From Fusibacter bizertensis (GTDB taxonomy: Bacteria; Bacillota; Clostridia; Peptostreptococcales; Acidaminobacteraceae), in the NCBI RefSeq assembly GCF_029914245.1, contig NZ_JARYZI010000002.1, positions 1 through 64,000 on the forward strand: a stretch of DNA of 64,000 nt, given 5' to 3'. Positions 17,720 through 26,369 of this stretch are shown one piece after another (the first letter of the stretch is position 1; each line of letters begins with the position of its first letter). The notes beneath the pieces are model-generated. The model did not search any database. It was not told where the DNA came from and was given only the letters and a program-made list of their open reading frames with translations. Both the position numbers and the translations under genes were made by a program.

Positions 17720-19732
17720 CTATCTTCTAGATCTAGCCATCATTCTTGCTAGTCCGCCACCATTTTCAGAATTAACGAAGCCATAAGCCTTGAGGATCTG
17801 CAACGCATAAGCACTTCTAGCGCCTGATGCACAATAAAGGATAATTTGTCTTTCCTTATTTTCAATCTCAGAAACTCTATCTTCTAATTCATCAAGTGGA
17901 ATATTGATCGCACCTGGATATGCGCCATATGCATATTCTTCTGGTGTTCTCACATCAATTACAAGTGGACCCGTTGGTACTTCTTTTTTCACTTCTTCTT
18001 TAACCACTACTTCTTTTTCTTCTTTTTCAGTTTCTCCAAGTTTTTTCTGTTCTGGAGCTGGTAAAACTAAAACAAAGTTTTGAGGTTTAACGGCTCTAGC
18101 GTAATTTGAAAGACTCATAAACCCACCACTTACGTTTAAAACGTTTGTGAATCCAGCGCCAACTAATGTACGAAGTGCTTGGTGGCCTTTTTTACCTGTT
18201 TTATCATATAACAAGATCAATTGATTTTTTGGTAATTTATCAAGATTCGATGAAAGCATTTCAAATGGTAAATTAACTGCGCCTTCAACATGTGCTTTTT
18301 CAAATGAAAAGACATCTCTTAAATCAATCCAAAGTGCCTTTTTATCTTCTAAGTGTGCATCAAGCTCGCTGATTGTAAGTGATGGTGAGAATCCTGAAAT
18401 TCTGTTCTCAGCCACATAAGCCGCCATATTGATGGCATCATTTGCATTACCAAGTGGTGGAGAGTAAGCAAAATCTACGTCAGTTAAATCTGAAACTGTA
18501 AGTTTTGCTGCAACAGCAGTTGCGATTACATCAAGTCTTCTGTCAGCGCCTTTATAACCAGCAGTTTGTCCACCAAGTACTGTACCAGTTTCTTTATCAT
18601 ATACCACAAGTACCGTCACAAGCTCTGCGCCTGGATAGTAAGAGGTATGGTGCTCTTTATGGATCACGATTGCATCTGCATTGATACCTTCAGCTCTTGC
18701 TGCTTTTAGCGAAAGTCCTGTGGTACCAGCAACGGCTTCAAAGACTCTAACGATTGATGTTCCTATAGACCCTTTGTATTCATGTCTTTGTCCCATCGCA
18801 TTTTCTGCTGCGATTCTACCTTGGCGATTAGCTGGACCAGCTAGTGGGATACGCACTTTTTTACCAAGTACACGGTGTTCAAGTTCGATCATATCTCCTG
18901 CACCATAGATATTATCATCGCTTGTTTTAAGCGTTGAATCTACAAGTAAACCACCTGCAGCACCTAGTTCAAGACCAGATTCCTGTGCAAGTTTTAGTGT
19001 AGGGCGTACACCAATTGATAATAAAACCATGTCTGCTTCAACTTTTGTACCATCTTTGAGTAATACGGTATTTTTGTGAATTTCAGAAAGTGCTTTGTTT
19101 GTATATAAATCAACGCCATAAGCGATTAACTCTTCTTGTATAAAACCAGCGATTTCAGCTTCCATAATCGCCATAACATGTGGCATCATCTCAACCACAG
19201 ATACTTTCATGCCTCTTTTAGCGAGTGCCTCTGTCATTTCAAGTCCGATAAATCCACCACCAACAACGACTGCTGTTTTAGGTTGATGATCTACGATGAA
19301 TGAGTTGATTTTATCCATATCATCAAGAGTCCAAAGTTGGAAAACATGATCTTGGTCAGCGCCTGGAAGTGGTGGTGCTATTGGTTTACCACCTTGCGCT
19401 AAGATAAGCTTAGTATATTCAAATTGCTTTTTTTCACCGGTTCTTGCGTCCACAGTGTGTACAACTTTGTTAACGCGATCAATTTCAGTTGCTGCTGTAT
19501 GGATATGCACATTTGTTTGATACTCATCCTTGAAGCTCTCAGGGCTTTGTAAGATAAGTTTCGAACGGCTTTTTATGTCTCCACCTATATAGTAAGGCAG
19601 TCCACAGTTTGCAAATGATATATCTGCTCCTGCTTCAAGTATCGTAATTTGTGCATCTGATGAAAGTCTTCTCACTTTTGCAGCAGCTGTTGCTCCTGCA
19701 GCAACGCCGCCAATGATAACTATTTTTTCCAT
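17720..19732 (-). CDS. CoA-disulfide reductase-like flavoprotein fused to two rhodanese domains
   Basis: The ATG at 19732 (MEKIVIIGGVAAG) is preferred over one 36 bases upstream because GAGGTG precedes it and the FAD-binding motif then starts the protein. Residues 1-450 are a pyridine nucleotide-disulfide oxidoreductase with GGVAAGATAAAK, catalytic Cys43 in SFANCGLPYY and a second nucleotide motif VVVGGGFIGLEM. Rhodanese 1 (about 460-550) has LLYDKTGKKG where the active-site cysteine loop should be, so it is probably inactive. A Glu/Lys/Val-rich linker follows. Rhodanese 2 (about 595-670) has an intact loop LYCASGARS. Such fusions reduce CoA disulfide, persulfide or polysulfide with NAD(P)H. 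A CsoR/CstR-like operator at the promoter supports a role in sulfane-sulfur handling. Confidence 0.9.
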   Translation of the reverse strand: MEKIVIIGGVAAGATAAAKVRRLSSDAQITILEAGADISFANCGLPYYIGGDIKSRSKLILQSPESFKDEYQTNVHIHTAATEIDRVNKVVHTVDARTGEKKQFEYTKLILAQGGKPIAPPLPGADQDHVFQLWTLDDMDKINSFIVDHQPKTAVVVGGGFIGLEMTEALAKRGMKVSVVEMMPHVMAIMEAEIAGFIQEELIAYGVDLYTNKALSEIHKNTVLLKDGTKVEADMVLLSIGVRPTLKLAQESGLELGAAGGLLVDSTLKTSDDNIYGAGDMIELEHRVLGKKVRIPLAGPANRQGRIAAENAMGQRHEYKGSIGTSIVRVFEAVAGTTGLSLKAARAEGINADAIVIHKEHHTSYYPGAELVTVLVVYDKETGTVLGGQTAGYKGADRRLDVIATAVAAKLTVSDLTDVDFAYSPPLGNANDAINMAAYVAENRISGFSPSLTISELDAHLEDKKALWIDLRDVFSFEKAHVEGAVNLPFEMLSSNLDKLPKNQLILLYDKTGKKGHQALRTLVGAGFTNVLNVSGGFMSLSNYARAVKPQNFVLVLPAPEQKKLGETEKEEKEVVVKEEVKKEVPTGPLVIDVRTPEEYAYGAYPGAINIPLDELEDRVSEIENKERQIILYCASGARSAYALQILKAYGFVNSENGGGLARMMARSRR

Positions 19733-19804
19733 GTCATTCACCTCATAATATATTTTTAGGGAAATCAAAGGTAACTCACTCTGAAGTTCCTTTTGCTTTT
19801 GTTT

Positions 19805-19824
19805 ACCCCCCCTACCTAGGGGGT
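19805..19824. promoter_or_regulatory. CsoR/CstR-type operator candidate
   Basis: The dyad ACCCCCCCTACCTAGGGGGT, with C-tract and G-tract halves around an AT/CT centre, resembles the known CsoR-family operators that regulate copper or sulfane-sulfur genes. It begins at the predicted transcript start of the reductase gene, where a bound tetramer would block transcription. No csoR-family gene is in the window. Confidence 0.6.
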
Positions 19825-19832
19825 CTATGTTT

Positions 19833-19861
19833 ATTCTAGAGGGTAACCTTTATATTGTCAA
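19833..19861 (-). promoter_or_regulatory. Sigma-A promoter of the CoA-disulfide reductase gene
   Basis: On the minus strand TTGACA (19861-19856), a 17-base spacer and TAGAAT (19838-19833) make a near-consensus vegetative promoter. The predicted start is near 19826, adjacent to the operator dyad and about 95 bases before the ATG. Confidence 0.8.
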
Positions 19862-19960
19862 TGATAAAGAAAAAAGTTTACAATTTAGATACATTGCCAT
19901 CTATAAACTCTTATGCGCTTCAAAAGCTTTCAATTGAAACAATTTATAACTGATATGACC

Positions 19961-20593
19961 TTAATTTGAAATAATGCCACAAAAATGACTATGATTTTCG
20001 CGTTCATAGACCCAATAATCCATTAAATTCATGCCCGTCTTTTCTATCTCATCTTTAAGTTCTTCTTGAGTTATAAAATATCTATCAAGTGGTCCAACCC
20101 TTGTAGGCATATCATCTTGATGCTTTTTTATCACTGAACTAATATATAGATATCCTCCGGTAGCCAATAAGCGTTTCACATTTTCATAAAACTGTACCCT
20201 TTGGTCACCAAATAGACAGTGAAGGCAATTGCCATCTAATATGAAATCAAAGACTTCGCCAACTAAGAGTTCATTATCCGTTACATCACTATATAAAAAC
20301 CTTATTTTCAAATTTAAATTTTCCGCTTTTTCCTTCGCCCACTTTACAGCAGTTTTAGAAAATTCAACACCAGTAACTTCGAATCCTTGTTGCGCCAATA
20401 TAATAGAAGCATCTCCTGCACCAGCACCTAATTCTAGCACTTTATTACCACTTAATTTGATTTTATCAAAAACTTCTTTCAGTATCTTGCTCCATGAAGA
20501 TTGCCTTGATTGACCAGTGGTACCACCCCAACCTTCAGCACCACTTTCTTTTAAAATTTTGTATACTTCATCATGTTTTTTCTCTTGTGTCAT
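19961..20593 (-). CDS. Class I SAM-dependent methyltransferase
   Basis: 210 residues from the ATG at 20593 (MTQEKKHDEVYKIL), chosen because GGAAGGAAA lies just upstream; the longer reading frame adds 19 unlikely residues. The Rossmann fold is clear: motif I VLELGAGAGDASIILA near residue 55, the acidic residue of motif II in VTGVEFSK, FDFILDGNCLHCL as the post-II strand, and a LLATGGYLYISSV strand. The DGNCLHCL loop with its cysteine and histidine resembles thiopurine/small-molecule methyltransferases. The substrate cannot be read from sequence. It stands alone between the CoA-disulfide reductase gene and a U32 gene that ends in a terminator. Confidence 0.85.
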   Translation of the reverse strand: MTQEKKHDEVYKILKESGAEGWGGTTGQSRQSSWSKILKEVFDKIKLSGNKVLELGAGAGDASIILAQQGFEVTGVEFSKTAVKWAKEKAENLNLKIRFLYSDVTDNELLVGEVFDFILDGNCLHCLFGDQRVQFYENVKRLLATGGYLYISSVIKKHQDDMPTRVGPLDRYFITQEELKDEIEKTGMNLMDYWVYERENHSHFCGIISN

Positions 20594-20678
20594 TAGCTTT
20601 TCCTTCCGTGAAAGATTTATTCTTTTAGTTTTACATTGCAGTAAGGACAATATTTTGGATCAAAAACATATTTAGAAA

Positions 20679-20718
20679 AACTCCCTAAACCTATTACTTT
20701 TAATAGATTTAAGGAGTT
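20679..20718 (-). terminator. Terminator of the U32 protease-like gene
   Basis: On the minus strand AACTCCTTAAATCTATTA pairs, with G-U wobbles, with TAATAGGTTTAGGGAGTT and is followed by TTTCT. It starts 30 bases past the stop at 20751. Confidence 0.78.
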
Positions 20719-20750
20719 AATTATTGTGTTGAGATTACCCTAAGATTACT

Positions 20751-22994
20751 TTAGATAATCTCTTTATTAAAGTGTCCTCTTGTGTCTGTGTCAGGATTAA
20801 AGACAGACTTATTTACTTCACCACCAAGTTTATCAAAGGCATTGTTGATGACTTTTGTAACTTGGTCTTTTGATTCCAATGTGAAGTTTAATCTAAATGC
20901 CTCGATTCCTTTTATGCTTTCAAGCTCATCTAAAAGATTAAGCGTTTTCCCGTTGAGGATGGTTACCGTACAATCCTCATGTGTCATAATTGGAAAAGAC
21001 CCATGTTCATCTTTAAGCTCGTAACTATTTGTTTTGCAATGGCCACACTGGCCCATTTTTTTAAGTGGGCAGTATTTAGTAAACATCATAGGTGCCTTGC
21101 CATATACGATCATTTCAAGTGCTGGATAACCGTCGTTCTCTTCATGATAGGCATTTATCAAATCTTCAATTTGTCCTTTATTGAGCTCATAGGATAAAGT
21201 GATACGTTTTGCCCCTAATCTATAGAGTTCATAGCAGCTCGTTGCATTGACAACATTAAGAGAGTAGTCCGTAACAAATGGATTCGACTCTTTGTAGTGA
21301 TAGATGCCACCATAGCCTCCGATGAGTAGCCCACCTTCTTTATCCTTATATTCAATTTGATTTCTTCTAATGACGTTTTCAAAATAAATTTCCTTTATAC
21401 CACCACTTACACAAGCATCATATTGCTCTTGAGTCGTTACAGTGGCTGTAAAGTACGGTTTTTGAGGAGCAAAACTTATTTTCTCTTTAGGTTTTAAAGC
21501 CTTGGTTCTTTTCTTTTGACTGTTTATCTTTAAATCATATAACCCCTGTACAACATCTCTTCTTGCTGCATTTAAAAGTTTAGCAGGGATATAAGCGCCA
21601 AACTCCTCGTACTCGACTTGATTTAGTTCGAATATCGTATCACCTAGTCTTGCAAATTGCTTTATGACCTGCTCTTTTGTGGTTGGATTATTAATGGCTA
21701 TGCCTAATATTTCCTCACCTTCATATAGGTAATCAACGCCTAACCCTTTCGCTTCAATGACTAGCTTCGAATCAGGATAAGCATATACTTTAACATCCAG
21801 AGGAAAATGTTTAAACTCTTTTTCAAGTGATGCATCTAAAGTTTTATAATAGCCATAATCTTTAGTGATATAGACTAAATCGCCCTTAGATAATTTTTCT
21901 TTAACTTTGATATAACAGATATCTTCAGCTTTGTTGATCAGATTGTCATCTTTGTCGTATAGTTTTACAACATTTAAAATAACATCTTCACCGTTATGAC
22001 TAATTCTAATGATATCATTTTGATTTAAAGGACTTGAAAGTGTTATTTCATATGTGTCTTTGATAATTTTGCTGATTCTACCGATTTCATAACCAACGTT
22101 ATTAGGTCTCAAAATGTTTGTAATATCTTTTGGATCTTCGTGAAATAGATAGCCTTTTGTAAAGGTTCTATTAAATGTCTTGCTCAAATCAGCTTTATCT
22201 TCTTCAGTAATTTTATGATCTAGCGCTTTGCGATATTTTGATACAACATTTGCAACATACGCAGGCTCTTTCATTCGACCTTCTATTTTTAAAGAATCAA
22301 TTTCTTTTAAATCTTCAATATGTTCAATGGTGTTTAAGTCCTTTGTAGATAGAATATAGTTTTTATCTATCACCGTGTTAGTTGTCTTATCCACTAGTTC
22401 ATATTCCTTACGGCATGAACCAACACATCTTCCGCGATTTCCGCTCCGATAACCAATTAACCCTGACATCAAACAATTGCCAGAATAAGAGACACATAAA
22501 GCACCGTGTACAAAAATCTCCAGTGGTATTTTAGCAACTCTTTTGATCTCTTTTACTTTTTCAATCTCAACCTCACGGGAAAGTACAACTCTTTTGGCGC
22601 CTAGTTCTTTAAATAATAGCGTACCGTCTAAATCGTCTATTCCCATCTGAGTGGAACAATGTGCTTCCATATCCAAAAAGTTATTCACTATATAATCAAG
22701 AGCAGCTAGGTCTTGGACAATTATGCCATCCACACCTATATCATTTAACTCACGCATCTGCTCTTTCATCTCTTGGGTTTCGTTTTCGAATACAATGGTG
22801 TTCATGGTCACATAGATTTTTACATTCCTTAGGTGTGCATACATAACGGCCTCTTTTAACGATTCTAAGTCAAAATTAGAAGAGTATGCACGTGCACCAA
22901 ATTTTTGCATTCCTAAGTATATTGCATCACAACCATTAGAAATAGCAGCTTTTAAAGCTTCCATATTTCCTGCTGGCGCTAATAATTCAGTCAT
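20751..22994 (-). CDS. Peptidase U32 family protein with DUF3656-like region (RlhA/YdcP-like)
   Basis: 747 residues. The N-terminal barrel reads LLAPAGNMEALKAAI and carries the complete U32 signature EIFVHGALCVSYSGNCLMS at 159-177, followed by GYRSGNRGRCVGSCRKEY. Later cysteines (CPLKKMGQCGHC near 650) could join a metal cluster. The middle part (about 290-500) fits the DUF3656 segment found in long family members. Although called peptidases, several U32 proteins modify RNA; RlhA hydroxylates C2501 of 23S rRNA and TrhP hydroxylates tRNA, with prephenate involved. The length and domain order resemble RlhA. The start at 22994 follows GAAAGGAAAAAGA. Monocistronic by its terminator. Exact target uncertain. 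Confidence 0.85.
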   Translation of the reverse strand: MTELLAPAGNMEALKAAISNGCDAIYLGMQKFGARAYSSNFDLESLKEAVMYAHLRNVKIYVTMNTIVFENETQEMKEQMRELNDIGVDGIIVQDLAALDYIVNNFLDMEAHCSTQMGIDDLDGTLLFKELGAKRVVLSREVEIEKVKEIKRVAKIPLEIFVHGALCVSYSGNCLMSGLIGYRSGNRGRCVGSCRKEYELVDKTTNTVIDKNYILSTKDLNTIEHIEDLKEIDSLKIEGRMKEPAYVANVVSKYRKALDHKITEEDKADLSKTFNRTFTKGYLFHEDPKDITNILRPNNVGYEIGRISKIIKDTYEITLSSPLNQNDIIRISHNGEDVILNVVKLYDKDDNLINKAEDICYIKVKEKLSKGDLVYITKDYGYYKTLDASLEKEFKHFPLDVKVYAYPDSKLVIEAKGLGVDYLYEGEEILGIAINNPTTKEQVIKQFARLGDTIFELNQVEYEEFGAYIPAKLLNAARRDVVQGLYDLKINSQKKRTKALKPKEKISFAPQKPYFTATVTTQEQYDACVSGGIKEIYFENVIRRNQIEYKDKEGGLLIGGYGGIYHYKESNPFVTDYSLNVVNATSCYELYRLGAKRITLSYELNKGQIEDLINAYHEENDGYPALEMIVYGKAPMMFTKYCPLKKMGQCGHCKTNSYELKDEHGSFPIMTHEDCTVTILNGKTLNLLDELESIKGIEAFRLNFTLESKDQVTKVINNAFDKLGGEVNKSVFNPDTDTRGHFNKEII

Positions 22995-23089
22995 TCTTTT
23001 TCCTTTCTTCTCGCTAGATAGCGCTTGGTGTTTCTAGCTGCATTTGTCAGTAGAATTATAACAATTCACGCTACATAACACAAGAAAAT

Positions 23090-24178
23090 CTACTTTTTCA
23101 ATTCAAATGACATTACCACAGGGTTGTGATCTGAATTTTCAAATCCTAAATCTAAAATCTCAGCCTTAATCATATCCACATTTGGCGAAACAAGGAACCC
23201 ATCGATGATTCCAATTTGTGTTACGCCTTCTTCATAAGGCGCATTTAACAATCGATAGGTTGGTGCATTTGTATTACCGCCCCATTTCCAATCTGGCAAC
23301 AGCCAATCACTTGAAATCTTGTAAGGTGTGTACATGGCGCCGTTCTCAAAAAGAGGATATTTAGAATCATCCACATAATCAAAGGTTTGATTCCAGTCTC
23401 CCCCTAACACAACATAGTTTCCTAGGGCATACTCTTTTTGTATCAATTCTTTCACATAAGCCATCTGTTGCGATCGAATAGACCCATCATCATAAGCTGA
23501 AAAATGCGCATTGATTAATACCAGCTCACCATCAGTTCCTTCTACCTCAACCCTGTTCACTAAAAGACATCGATCCAACATGACTAGGTATTTTGGAAAT
23601 GCGTATTGTCCAGGTAGAGAGTATCTTGAAGATGACTTTATATTATATTTACTATAAGTTGCTTGTCCTGCCTCAACTTTTCCAAGTGGAGGGATTGGGA
23701 CTGGCACGAACTTAACCTTATAATTGTAGGCAAAAGCGTAGTCTTGATCTACTGAATTGTTATTAATTACATCATATTCATCTAAATAGTACGTCCGAGA
23801 TGAATTCCTATCAATTTCCTGAATCATGACTATATCAGTTGTATGCTCACGCAATGTTGATTGGATGCCATCCAAGTATTGCCTTACCATATCTTCACTG
23901 TCTGGTTTTGGTTTTGTGCCACCGTCCATAAAGAAATCTTCTTCTTTTCCTAGGCCAGCATATCCGATGTTCCATGTCATAACACTCACAGGCTCATTTA
24001 TTGACAATTTCACATCTGATGATCCCAATGTTTCTACAGATGTTATTTCATCAGGTCTATAATCTGTGATCATCAAGTACACGATAAGTCCTGCAAATCC
24101 TAATATACCAATGCCTATAATCGCTAAGATGAGTTTAAATAGACGCATAATCCCCTTGCGTAGCTTCGATTTTTCCAT
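23090..24178 (-). CDS. Membrane-anchored endonuclease/exonuclease/phosphatase family protein
   Basis: 362 residues. One N-terminal transmembrane helix (about 12-34, LFKLILAIIGIGILGFAGLI) anchors an extracellular EEP domain. Catalytic motifs are in order: MTWNIGYAG, IQEIDRNSSR, INAHFSAYDDGS, GGDWNQ and the terminal SDHNPVVMSF. EEP enzymes cleave phosphodiesters in nucleic acids, inositol phosphates or sphingomyelin. The outside-facing anchor suggests hydrolysis of extracellular DNA or a lipid or sugar phosphate. The gene is 64 bp after the sensor-kinase stop and might be read through from that operon. Substrate unknown. Confidence 0.85.
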   Translation of the reverse strand: MEKSKLRKGIMRLFKLILAIIGIGILGFAGLIVYLMITDYRPDEITSVETLGSSDVKLSINEPVSVMTWNIGYAGLGKEEDFFMDGGTKPKPDSEDMVRQYLDGIQSTLREHTTDIVMIQEIDRNSSRTYYLDEYDVINNNSVDQDYAFAYNYKVKFVPVPIPPLGKVEAGQATYSKYNIKSSSRYSLPGQYAFPKYLVMLDRCLLVNRVEVEGTDGELVLINAHFSAYDDGSIRSQQMAYVKELIQKEYALGNYVVLGGDWNQTFDYVDDSKYPLFENGAMYTPYKISSDWLLPDWKWGGNTNAPTYRLLNAPYEEGVTQIGIIDGFLVSPNVDMIKAEILDLGFENSDHNPVVMSFELKK

Positions 24179-24242
24179 AATATTCCCCCTAATTTGTTGT
24201 ACTCACATTATACCCCACATTTGAGAAAATAATTTTATCAAT

Positions 24243-25685
24243 TTATATGTTTATGCGTTCTAAAAAAAATCGAAAACAATTCATGTCTTCCTCAACAATG
24301 ACATCCACCAATCCACCATGCATTTCCATAATACTTTTTACAATCGCTAGGCCAAGTCCATTGCCACTTGTATCCGTATCTATTTGATAAAAACTTTCCC
24401 AAATATCGTTAACCTTATCTTGAGGTATTAAATCACCTGTATTTGCGATCATCACTTCTATTTTATCCTCATGAGGTGTCATAGAAATACGTATGCGACC
24501 ATTATCATTTACATGTTTAAATGCATTGTCAAAAAGATTCGTAATGACTTGTCCTAATCGTAAAGGATCTGCACTCACATATATGTCATCGTTTAAATCT
24601 ATATTTAACTGTACTGATTTCTCCTTTTGAATTTTTAAAAAGCGCTCTAAGTATTCTCTTAGTAAACCGCTTAATTGAATGGTTTCCATATGCATCGTTA
24701 GGGTTCCAGAATTATAACTTGATAAATCTAACAAGTCCTTAACCAAAGTACTCATTTTATTACCTTCTTCAAAGATAACACGCGCATAATAAGCTTTGTC
24801 AGTTTCACTTTTGGGCAGACCCCTTACAAGACCATCTGCATACCCCATAATCATACTAATTGGATTTTTTAATTCATGAGATACATCAGAAACAAATTGC
24901 CTGCGCATTTTTTCAAGACTCTTCTCTTTACTTAGTTCATGCGCTAATAAATCATTGGCTGTATGGAGTTTCTTAATGCTTGAATCTAATTCTTCAGCCA
25001 TCTGATTCATACTTTGACTCAGCAAACCTATTTCATCGTCAGATGTTATTGTCAACTTTTCATTGAAATTCAAATCAGCAATCTTTATTGCAATTTTTTG
25101 CAATTGCATAATTGGCTTTGTAAAATGATCTGCATACAGATAGATTATAATAAGACTTAGTATATAAACAAAAAGACTTGCCATACTCAAGAATGCAGTG
25201 AAAATATTCCTTGATTCACCAATAAGTCCTAACGCTTTAATAAGTACAGCAAAATTCCCATTATCTAAAGCCCGAATATATAACAGACGTTGATCTACGT
25301 AATCACCTTTTCCAATTATTGTTGAATACCCTTTTGGATTTTCTTTAGCCAACTGCAAAATATTTTCGTTTTCGTTTGCACTTTGCAGTAAGGCTATTTG
25401 AAGGTTATCAGGTCCAAAAATCACTGTCATATTGTCATCAATAATGTACGCAGTACTACCGGTCCTCTTTGATATGTTTTCGATTGCGCGATTATAATCA
25501 CCCACCTGATTTTTGGCAGTTATAATGCTAGTATTTTTAATCATTTTTTGCGTATTACTAAAAATAAAGTAATCATCAACAAAGAGTTGATTCAAAAACA
25601 ATAATATTAAAATAAGAAACAAAAAAATGCCAGAAAAACCTAGCATTAATTTATACTTTACTGATAAATCTCTAATCGATTTCAA
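24243..25685 (-). CDS. Two-component sensor histidine kinase (HAMP-HisKA-HATPase)
   Basis: 480 residues. Transmembrane helices at about 13-32 and 165-187 enclose a 130-residue extracellular sensor. A HAMP domain (FTKPIMQLQKIAIKIADLNF) leads to the HisKA helix with phospho-accepting His in FVSDVSHELKNPISMI. The ATPase domain has NLFDNAFKHV, IANTGDLIPQ and NGLGLAIVKSIM. The start overlaps the response-regulator gene by 14 bp, so the pair is cotranscribed and coupled. With the DUF1566 lipoprotein gene first in the operon, the extracellular sensor could read a signal presented by that lipoprotein. This is inference. No phosphate-starvation or antibiotic marker was recognised. Confidence 0.93.
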   Translation of the reverse strand: MKSIRDLSVKYKLMLGFSGIFLFLILILLFLNQLFVDDYFIFSNTQKMIKNTSIITAKNQVGDYNRAIENISKRTGSTAYIIDDNMTVIFGPDNLQIALLQSANENENILQLAKENPKGYSTIIGKGDYVDQRLLYIRALDNGNFAVLIKALGLIGESRNIFTAFLSMASLFVYILSLIIIYLYADHFTKPIMQLQKIAIKIADLNFNEKLTITSDDEIGLLSQSMNQMAEELDSSIKKLHTANDLLAHELSKEKSLEKMRRQFVSDVSHELKNPISMIMGYADGLVRGLPKSETDKAYYARVIFEEGNKMSTLVKDLLDLSSYNSGTLTMHMETIQLSGLLREYLERFLKIQKEKSVQLNIDLNDDIYVSADPLRLGQVITNLFDNAFKHVNDNGRIRISMTPHEDKIEVMIANTGDLIPQDKVNDIWESFYQIDTDTSGNGLGLAIVKSIMEMHGGLVDVIVEEDMNCFRFFLERINI

Positions 25686-26337
25686 AATAATAGCCTACCC
25701 CCCTAACGGTTTTAATCAATTTACCGTAGTGTAACATTTTGGCTCTTAAAGTCTTGATGTGCGTATCAACCGTTCTTGGGTCACCATCATAGTCATACCC
25801 CCATACACGATCAAGAATCTTTCCTCTGTCCATTACTATGCTCTTGTTATGAACGAGCAAAGCGATTACCTCGAATTCTTTCTGAGTTACACCAATATTT
25901 TGACCCTCAATTAATATCTCTCTATTTGATAGGTTAATAAGTAGCGTATTTATTTCAATAACTGCTGGTGTTTGTTCTCTCACTTTTAAGAGACAATTAT
26001 TAACCCTTGCAATCAATACCTCATAACTAAAAGGTTTTGTGATGTAATCATATGCACCTAATTTCAGTCCTTTTACTTCATGATAGACCTCATCCAATGC
26101 TGTCAGAAAAATCACAGGGACATTGCTGATTTCTCGAATCTCTACATAGGTTTCATAGCCATCCATTTTAGGCATTCGAACGTCAAGTAAAACAAGATCT
26201 GTGTCCTGATGTTGAATGATTTTATCAACACCGTCAAAGCCATCCTTTCCTTCGATAACTTCAAACCCTTCATTGCGTAAATAATCACCAATCAGTCTTC
26301 TCATATTTAATTCATCATCAATAACAAGAATCTTCAT
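25672..26337 (-). CDS. OmpR/PhoB-family response regulator
   Basis: 221 residues. The receiver domain has Asp9-10, phospho-acceptor Asp in VLLDVRMPKMDG near 53, Thr in FLTALDE and Lys in ITKPFSYE. The winged-helix domain has TQKEFEVIALLVHNKS, DRVWGYDYDGDPRTVDTHI and LIKTVRGVGYYF, all canonical. It begins 32 bp after the lipoprotein gene and overlaps the kinase gene. Tandem TTCACA half-sites spaced 11 bp, typical of this family, lie ahead of the operon, so autoregulation is plausible. The regulated process is not evident from sequence. Confidence 0.95.
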   Translation of the reverse strand: MKILVIDDELNMRRLIGDYLRNEGFEVIEGKDGFDGVDKIIQHQDTDLVLLDVRMPKMDGYETYVEIREISNVPVIFLTALDEVYHEVKGLKLGAYDYITKPFSYEVLIARVNNCLLKVREQTPAVIEINTLLINLSNREILIEGQNIGVTQKEFEVIALLVHNKSIVMDRGKILDRVWGYDYDGDPRTVDTHIKTLRAKMLHYGKLIKTVRGVGYYFEID

Positions 26338-26369
26338 TGTCTACTCCTTTTAGTTGAGGACATTACATA

